Below the pieces are notes generated by a model. That model saw nothing but the letters and a program-made list of their open reading frames with translations, did not search any database and was not told the DNA's origin. A stretch of DNA of 64,000 nucleotides from Nannochloropsis oceanica. Taxonomy: Eukaryota; Sar; Eustigmatophyceae; Eustigmatales; Monodopsidaceae. This document shows, in pieces, positions 56,996-64,000 of this stretch. The stretch's first letter is position 1. Each line of letters begins with the position of its first letter. The position numbers were made by a program, and so were the translations under genes. Location of the stretch: positions 458,001-522,000 of the forward strand of contig CP038109.1 in NCBI GenBank assembly GCA_004519485.1, read 5' to 3'.

Positions 56996-58274
56996 CTAGG
57001 CTTTGCTTCCCTTCTTCTTCTTCTGCTTCTTAGACGCCTTCACAAGAAGTGCAGCTGCCTCCTCCTTCTTCTTCTTCTCCTCCTTGGCTTCCTTTTTCTC
57101 CCGTTTGGTCTTCTTTTCTACAACCACCAATCCTCCCTCCTCTTTGTCTTCCTCTTTCACTTCCTCCTTCACAAACGTGGCCTTGCGTTTCTCGTTTTTT
57201 TTCTCCTTCTCCACCACCGCCTCTTCATCCTGCTCCACCTTTTCGTCCTTCATCAGCGTGTCGCTTTTCATCCCCTTCTTTATCTTCTTCTCGACCAAAT
57301 TTTTCTTTTTCTTTGTCGTCGACTTCACATACTTCGCCATCTCCTTCTTCCCTTTCTTCTCCCTCTCTTCCTCCTCCTCCTCGTTCTCTTCCTCCTCCTC
57401 TTCCTCCTTTCCCACCTCACCTCCTTTCCTGTCCTTTTTCTTCCTCAGATAATGAACCACCCCATCCTGTACATGCAACAAGTCATGCGTGTCAAGGACC
57501 AAATGAAACGCCTGCGTCAAAACCTTCTTGCTTTTTTTATTGTCGACTGACGCCGATGGTGCTGCGGCTGTTGCTGCAGCTGCTGCTGCTCCTACCACTT
57601 GCTTCCGGAGCTTCCTCAAACAAAGTTTCTTCTCCTCCGTCTCTTTCAGCACCCTCTTGATGTTCTTCACCCAGGGAAAGGCCTTGTCTGGTGATGTGGA
57701 TGTTGTGGTGGCATCGCCAGCTTGAGGATTTTGCGGTACCTTCTCTTCCTCTTCCTCTTCGTCTTCCTCCTTGGCGCTCTTACGCCGCCTCTTCTTAGAC
57801 GGCTCCCCTTCCTCCCTCTCCTCCGCTTCTGTCAACTCCAAATCCTTGCGCTTATTGGTGTTTCGCTCCTTTTCCGTCTTCCTGTTCTTCTTCTTTTTAT
57901 TCTTGCTGCTGCTATCGCCATCATTAGCCAAGGTGCTGCTCCTATTCTCCTCCTCCTCCTTCTCCTCTGCATCCTCTCCCCATTTCTTATACCCACTATG
58001 TCCTGCGCGGACAAAATATGCGTACAAACCATTCTTGGGTAAGTCGTCGTCAGTCTTCTTGGGCCCAAAGCCTGAACTGAAGCCCAGGCCTCCCGTCTTT
58101 ATTTCGGTTATATGTGTGTGGGTGGGGTATGGGAGAGGAGGATGAGGCGCCGAATGAAGTAGGACACACAAGGTACATGGAGACACACTCAGGCACCAAC
58201 TTGTATCTTACCTTGCCTCGGGGTCGGAGCTTCTCGAGCGTGTCGTGAAGACGCTGCATGCGCTCGTCTTCCAT
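56996..58274 (-). CDS. Lys/Glu-rich nucleolar-type protein with LYAR-like C-terminal motif
   Basis: Exon 1 is 58274-58212 (MEDERMQRLHDTLEKLRPRGK), exon 2 is 58096-56996, phase 0; 387 residues. A conserved-looking stretch TGGLGFSSGFGPKK and NGLYAYFVRAGHSGYKKW follows the junction, then alternating Lys and Glu runs typical of nucleolar proteins. In the middle, FPWVKNIKRVLKETEEKKLC and LRKLRKQVV, followed by a helix ending LLHVQDGVVHYL, resemble the C-terminal winged-helix-like region of LYAR (human WKGTIKAVLKQAPDN and ITIKKLRKKV). LYAR acts in rRNA synthesis and ribosome biogenesis. The zinc fingers of LYAR are absent here, so only the C-terminal motif is shared. Nuclear or nucleolar location is inferred from the basic runs. 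The gene converges on the epimerase gene (226 bp). Confidence 0.65.
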
Positions 58275-58764
58275 GGTCAAGTAGGCTTAGCTGCTGGTGT
58301 AGAGGCCGCTGATCGAGCTGTGAATTGTGTGCGTTGTTGCGTGTGTTGGAAACGGTGAGACTTCGTGAGAATTTTAAGTAGACTCACGCCAATGCTCTTG
58401 GAGGGTGAAGGGTCGCTCAAGTGCGTGTTTGTATCACGCAAAAGGGGGAGGAATAAGAAGCAATGCGGGCCATGTGCATTGCTTGGTGGAGGAAGGTCTC
58501 CACTGGCAAGTGATCGCCGTCTTATGCATCAAACCCCTTAAGCCTAGTAAACACAACGGGCATCGGGCTCATCACCATGGTACATACAGGCACAAATATC
58601 TGGAGACTGCCGTGGGATGGTCATTGCGCTTACTTTTGGTTTCTTGTTGGTAGCTTGCATCGAAACCTTCCCAACCACTCTGCACCCACTCCCTCTCTTC
58701 CTTCATTCATCAAAATAAGGATACCAACACCCTTTGACCCACCCTTCACCTTCCAGGGCACACA
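58275..58764. promoter_or_regulatory. Divergent upstream region (LYAR-like and GAR1)
   Basis: 490 bp between two divergent starts; both products are predicted nucleolar, so coordinated ribosome-biogenesis expression is plausible. No element identified with certainty. Confidence 0.4.
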
Positions 58765-59574
58765 ATGCGACCCCCCATGCATCGGGGTGGTGGTCGTGGA
58801 CCTCCGGGGCGCGGCGGTGGAGGTTTCCGGGGCGGACGAGGTAAGCTATTTAATTGTCAACCTACCCCCATCCCCCTGCCCCTCCCCCATCCCTCTTCCC
58901 CTATCCTCATCCCCCTCCTTCTATCCCCCTTTCCTTCCCCTTCTCATCTCTTTTTCTGGCTTCCTCTACCCCATCTCTTTTTTTTGGCTTCCTCTACACC
59001 AATAGGCGGTGGCGGCGGTGGACGTTATGGTCCCGGTCGAGGCTATGATGAGGGCCCTCCGGAGCAAGTGGTGGAGGCCGGGTCGTTCATGCACGAGGTT
59101 GAGGGCGAGATGCTCATCAAGCTGACCAATGAAAACATTCCTTATTTCAACGCCGGGATTTTTTTGGAAAACAAGACGCGGGTGGGGAAGGTGGAGGAGG
59201 TATTGGGGCCCATTAATCAGGTGTATTTCACTGTTAAACCGGACTCTGGCGTGTCTGCCAAATCTTTCAAGCCTGATGACAAGGTCTACATTGGCACCGA
59301 TAAACTCTTGCCCCTTGCCCGCTTTACAAGCAGTGGTGGTGGAGGAGGAAGAGGAGGCGGACGAGGAGGAGGACGAGGAGGAGGACGAGGTGGGGGAAGG
59401 GGGGGGGTTGGCGCGGCGCGTGGTGGCGGTTTCGGGGGAAGGGGAGGAGGGAGGGGGTTCGGAGGAGGAAGGAGCTTTGGAGGGGGAGGTAGGGGAGGAG
59501 GGTTTTCATCACGGGGACGGGGGCCGCCGCGAGGTGGAGGGTTTAGGGGAGGCGGGGGAAGGGGTCGGTTTTAA
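58765..59574 (+). CDS. GAR1: H/ACA snoRNP subunit GAR1
   Basis: Core protein of H/ACA snoRNPs, which guide rRNA pseudouridylation in the nucleolus; also part of telomerase RNP. Exons 58765-58840 and 59006-59574, phase 1; 214 residues. An N-terminal Gly/Arg (RGG) box, a central beta-barrel domain of about 95 residues ([72 protein letters not shown]), and a long C-terminal RGG box match GAR1 in order and length (human 217). The 165 bp intron is a multiple of three and has no in-frame stop, so an unspliced message would still be translatable with 55 extra residues. Confidence 0.95.
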   Translation: MRPPMHRGGGRGPPGRGGGGFRGGRGKLFNCQPTPIPLPLPHPSSPILIPLLLSPFPSPSHLFFWLPLPHLFFLASSTPIGGGGGGRYGPGRGYDEGPPEQVVEAGSFMHEVEGEMLIKLTNENIPYFNAGIFLENKTRVGKVEEVLGPINQVYFTVKPDSGVSAKSFKPDDKVYIGTDKLLPLARFTSSGGGGGRGGGRGGGRGGGRGGGRGGVGAARGGGFGGRGGGRGFGGGRSFGGGGRGGGFSSRGRGPPRGGGFRGGGGRGRF

Positions 59575-60092
59575 GCGAGAAAAAGGATGGTATTTATGTG
59601 TGTATGTGTGCGTGAGTGTACGCAGCCGAGTGAGGAGGCGTGACAAGCCAGAGAGAAATGAGATACAGGGATTGAGAAAATGAAGGGGAAAAGAGAGTGT
59701 GTGCATGATGCAGCTTGTGGCCTCCGTGTATTTAAAGAAGCATGACCCCACAAAAAGACATGCCAAAAAAATGAAGTAAAACGAGCAGGATACTTAAAAA
59801 CTGCCTTGGTGTGACGCCACATTATTCTTAAGAATTTACAGTCTTTTTACACAAATTTCAGGGTAAACGGCCTGTATTTGTACTCGTCATGGCCTTTGCC
59901 TTTGTCCTTCGCTTCTTTTTCATAGATTTCGTTCTTATGGGCTGCTGTGACTTTATTCTTGGTCGTGATTCTTTGTACCGGCGTCTGGACTATAAATACA
60001 CTCATGCAGCACAACACACACAAATACAAGCATATACATACACACGAGGGGAGGAGTATGGCTCACGTTTCCATCTCTCCGACTGATCTTCC
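59575..60092. other. Convergent spacer after GAR1
   Basis: 518 bp between stop codons. AT-richer, no coding signal. Holds the 3' untranslated regions of GAR1 and the coiled-coil gene. Confidence 0.5.
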
Positions 60093-60890
60093 CTATTCCT
60101 CCTTCACTTCCTCCTCCGCTCCCTCCTCCTGCTCCTTCCTCCCCCTTTCTCGATTCCCCTCCAATCGACCAAGGGACACTTTCAATGTCTTCAAATAATC
60201 AACCAACACATCATTTACTGGTCCAGCATTCTCAGCTGCCGCGGCATCCACCTCTTTCTGCGTGCTCTGGATCAAATCCCGAAGCTCTTCTCGCGCATCA
60301 TCAGCCCTTTCCTCCTCCTCTTCCTCGTTTTCGTTCTCATCAGCTTTTGTCTCTGCTTGATGTTTGTCGCGTCGCATACGGCGACGGTGATGATGGAAAT
60401 GATCATCTTTATCCCTCCTTTCCTTCTTTCTCCTCCTCCGCCTCCTCCCCTCCTCCTCCTCCACCCCCTCCTCCTCCTTCACCACCATCGATTCCTCCGC
60501 CCTCCTCTCCTTTCTCCCCTTCCTTGCTCCCTTTCTCTCTTTCCCCACCTTTATCAACCCCTCTGTAACCTGACATCCTTCATCCAACAAATATTCTAAC
60601 CGTTCCTGCGATCGTCGCACTGCCCAATGTAAATCTTGGGCGGACCGCACAACTGTTTCTCTCTCGCGTTCTCGATCTAGAGCACGATTAGCAGCAACAG
60701 CAGCCGTGACAGAAGGGGGGGAGGAAGGAGGAGGGGAATGCAGTAGTGTGGGGGTTTGTGGCTGGAAGAAGAGTTGGTGATGTTGTTGGCGTGTCGACGA
60801 CGACGCTGCAATGGGTGTAGTAGAGGCGGCGGTAGCAGCGGTGGTAGTAGTAGCAGCGGTAGCAACAGCATTGTCATGACGAGCAGCAGC

Positions 60891-60923
<33 letters not shown>

Positions 60924-63900
60924 TGGCGTAGCAGCCTCTACCAACTCATGCCTCAATAAACCACAAAGCCCGAACAGCTCTTCCCTCTCCCTCAACACAT
61001 CCACCAGCTGCTGCTCCAGGGTCAATCGATCCTCCTCCGATTCCTCCAAAGCTTGCTGCAACCGCCCCAACTCCGCCAAGAACAATGGCGAGACCTTCGA
61101 TGGCACCGTCGTGTTAACTCCCTCTCCTTCTTCCACACCCTCCCTCCCTCTTTCCTCCTCTTTCCCCTCCTCGCTTTCCTCCGTCATCCTAGAAAGCCTT
61201 TCAAAATACCTCGTTTGACTTTCCATCCTCTCCTTTTCCAACAGGCCAATTCGTCGACTCAAACTTACCACTCTCCCCTCTCTCACCTTCCCAGCAGCCC
61301 TCACCCTCCCCAGCTCTTCTTCTAGCACCCTGCCCGTTTCTTCCAACTGCCGCACCGTTTCATTTTGCGCCTTTAATTGCTCTTCTAACGTCTCTACGTC
61401 CTCTAACGCTCCTACCAGTTCCCTTTCCCCCAACTCTGCCTCCCTTCTCACCTCCCCCACCTGCATCTCCAACGTTTCAATCGTTTTATGGGCCCTCTCA
61501 AGTTGATCTGTCAACATCGCCTCCCCCTTTTTCCGCGACCTCCCGTCCCACCCCTCTTCATTCGCTCCCTCCAACCTGGCCATCATTTCCTCCACCTCCC
61601 CTGACAATCGTCGCACATCTTCTCGTGCCTCTCCTAGTTGATAGGCCAGCTCCAGCTTCTCCTTTTCTGCTCGCCGGACACGTACCACCAGGAAAGCCAC
61701 CGCGCTACGACTGCCGCTGCCGCTGCTGCTGCTGCCTTGCGGGAGGTCGCCTGCAGCTGGACTGGGTATCGGCAAAGACGACAATGGCTGCTGCTGTTGC
61801 TGCTGCTGCTCCGCTTGGTGTTGATGCAGCTCCTCTCCATCCCCATCAACCTCACTTGCACCGTTATGAAAATATCGGCCCTGCTGCTGTTGCTCCTCCT
61901 GGTACTGTTGCTGCTGCTGCATCGCAAGCACCTCCTCATCCAGCTCCCGCTTCATTTCTCGAAACTCTTCCAACTGCTGCTGCAGCTCAGCCACCTCCAC
62001 TTCCCTTGCCCTCACCTGCTCCTCCATCCCTTTTTCTCTCTCCAACCTCTCATTCAATCCCATTACTTCCTCCTCCTTCTCAATGACGACAGCTTTTGCC
62101 TCCGCCAATTCCAAAGCCGCTGCCTCCCTCTCCCCCTTCCTCTCCCCCATCACCTCCTCAAGCGCACGCGCATATTCCCCCACTTTTGTTTCAAACCCCT
62201 CGGCCACCACATGTGCAGCTGCCAGGCGCTTTCGCAAGACAAACTGCTTTAAATAATTGTGTAAATCTCTCCGTCGATCCCTCATTTCTCGTGCCCGCAT
62301 CCTCCATGCAACCAACACCATGCGTTCCTTGTGCTGGTGGTCACTTTGATCCAAAAGCACTGCACTCTGGTTTGCTAGCCGTTCGCGAGCCAGACACTCC
62401 TCTTGCCACCTCTCCTCCGCTTCCTCGTGTTGCTCCTCCGACAAGCCCAAACGTGCTTCCGTCTCCCTCAACTTTTCATGTAACTTTCTTACTTTCTCCT
62501 GCACCGCCTCCCAACGCCAAGCCTGCCACACCCTCCCCATCGTCCTCCTTCTCCTCTCCTTCTTTAGGTATTGCATTATCCATTCCTCCATCCTTCCCCT
62601 CCTTCCCTCCTCCTCCCCCGCCTGCCCCGCCCAAAAAGAGATTTCCTCCCCTGCTGCCTCCAACCGCTGAAGCGCATCTTCCTCTCGATGCCTGCTTGTC
62701 TCAACCGCGGCGTCAGCCCCCTCCATGCCGTCCAGAAGCCTTTGTACATCCTCTCTCCGCTCGGCCAGCTCCGCCGTCGCCTGCTGTAACCCTTGATTTT
62801 GCACCGCCAGCAGCTCTTCCAACTGAGTTTGCTTCTCTTCCCCCTTTGTCAACGCCGTGCGCAGCTCCTGTCCTTCCTCCCTCAAGCTGACAGCGTCGTG
62901 TACACTACTCTCCAGTACCTGTTGCTGTTCTTCCAACAACATTTCAAGCTCCACCACCCTTCTCTCTGCTGCCACCAAGCGTAGCTCCCTCCTCTCCCAT
63001 TCCTCCCGCATTACCCTCATCGCCTCCTCCGCCGCCACACGTGCCCGACCAGCCTCCTCCGCTTCCATCACTCTCTTTGCCGCCTGCCGTTTATATTCCT
63101 TGTTCTCCGTGACCAGGTCAGCCTGTCGGCTTTCCGTTGCCTTGAGGAGAGTCTGCATCCGCTGTATGTGCCCTCGAGCCATCCCTCGCAGCAAATGCGC
63201 TGTCTCGTCCGCCACATGCTCTACCAACTGCATTTTTTTCTCCACTGCCACTCCTCCTTCTCCTCCTACTCTTCCTGCAGCTGCTCTTGCTACTGCTACT
63301 TTCCCTGCTTTAGGACGACGCAGGCGATGAGGGTCAGGAGGTAGAGCAGAGGGAGTGGAGACACAACGAGAGACCCCGCCATTGACTCGGGCTAATAAGT
63401 CTTCGAGCTCAGTGCTTAGGACTTCGCTCTCGCGTTTGCCGGCCTCGATTTCATCCAAGAGACAGGGATAGAGCCTCGTGGCATTTCCGAGTAGTCGTCG
63501 AATGTCTTGGGTTAAACCCTCCCACGTGCTCTTGGTGGTGGCACCATCAGGTTTGGCAGCGGCAGGATCAGTTGGAGTTGCAGTGGCAGTAGAAGCACTC
63601 ATTGCCACGGAGGCTTCAATCAGCCGCGCATCTAATGCTCCCGCAGCTTCGTGGCGTCGAAACTCAGTCAGTGCTCCCTCCAAATTGGCCAAAATCCCAT
63701 GCATGGCCCGACGCGTGTACTGCGCCCGCTGCAGCCCTTTGGAAAGGCTTTGCCACTCCGGCAACACGCTCCCTTCCTCATACCCCTGGCGCAGCTTTTT
63801 CTCCTCCTTTAATTCTCGAATATATGCTTCAGCTTCTGCGTTGGCATCCTTGGCCTCCAGAAGCTGATTTGTCAAGCTCGAGAGCTCGGTCTCACAGGCC

Positions 63901-64000
63901 TGTAGCTGGCATTGGAGTCGGGCTTTTTCCTGTGCCAGCTGCTCTTTTTCCGCGTGCTCCTTTGCGGCGACTTGCTCATATTCCCCTTTTTCACTTTGTC
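60093..64000 (-). CDS. Long coiled-coil protein (partial, 5' end beyond window)
   Basis: The minus-strand frame is open from the right edge to a stop at 60093: more than 1,300 residues with no intron seen. Almost the whole length is heptad-rich Glu/Lys/Leu/Ala/Gln coiled coil (for example TEARLGLSEEQHEEAEERWQ, KETIETLEMQVGEVRREAEL-type stretches), with basic Trp-containing breaks (RRTMGRVWQAWRWEA; LVAWRMRAREMRDRRRDL) that resemble centrosomal or SFI1-like helices. Gln and Ala homopolymers at 61790-61930 and 60890-60920 interrupt it. The C-terminus is Lys/Arg/Glu-rich. Candidates are a Golgi, centrosomal or cytoskeletal scaffold, but no family can be named from coiled coil alone. The start codon lies outside the window. 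Confidence 0.75.

Overview
The window reads as nuclear DNA of a photosynthetic stramenopile (heterokont alga), most likely a eustigmatophyte of the Nannochloropsis/Microchloropsis type. That placement is inference. The support is GC-rich, densely packed genes on both strands, short GT-AG introns with C-rich acceptor tracts, and several proteins that start with a signal peptide followed by an aromatic-cleavage motif of the ASAFAP type, the hallmark of import into a secondary red plastid. The window also carries a photosynthetic SBPase. No tRNA, rRNA, CRISPR array, virus-like element or bacterial operon was seen.

Layout, left to right. 1-3153 (-): condensin II subunit NCAP-D3, cut by the window edge. 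5993-9023 (+): SulP/SLC26 sulfate-type transporter. 9329-10110 (-): proteasome maturation factor UMP1/POMP. 10579-12770 (+): plastid-type SnoaL-like protein, with a duplicated 3' end just downstream. 13494-21038 (+): TFIIIC largest subunit (GTF3C1-like). 21484-22155 (-): membrane protein joining a helical repeat to a DUF2905-like domain. 22535-23870 (-): decayed LINE 3' fragment. 24074-25101 (-): HHL1-like plastid protein. 25568-27882 (+): plastid RH39/RH50-type RNA helicase. 28557-33767 (+): 1,736-residue helical protein of unknown function. 34009-34776 (-): predicted thylakoid-lumen protein. 35723-36972 (+): SBPase. 38023-38790 (-): SARNP/Tho1-like SAP protein. 39251-41152 (+): mTERF protein. 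41442-42524 (-): CIAO1. 43012-45159 (+): ADCK2-like kinase with an apparent frameshift in a G run. 46267-47319 (-): secreted Cys-rich protein. 48741-51812 (-): importin-alpha-like protein with a zinc cluster. 53279-53611 (-): IF1-like protein. 54286-55671 (+): Arg-rich helical protein. 56059-56769 (+): ribulose-phosphate 3-epimerase. 56996-58274 (-): LYAR-like nucleolar protein. 58765-59574 (+): GAR1. 60093-64000 (-): long coiled-coil protein, cut by the right edge.

The genes do not form one pathway. Loose themes are plastid function (SBPase, HHL1-like, RH39/50-like helicase, possibly mTERF, lumen protein), RNA biogenesis (TFIIIC, GAR1, SARNP, LYAR-like) and mitochondrial or Fe-S biology (CIAO1, ADCK2-like, IF1-like). 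SBPase and the epimerase are both sugar-phosphate enzymes, but the epimerase shows no plastid leader. Neighbours are mostly divergent or convergent pairs. Exon models were built by matching splice phase across GT-AG introns and comparing with remembered family sequences; no alignment was run. The most novel-looking items are the importin-alpha/zinc-cluster architecture without an IBB domain and the DUF2905-containing fusion. I found no evidence of a previously undescribed multi-gene system.
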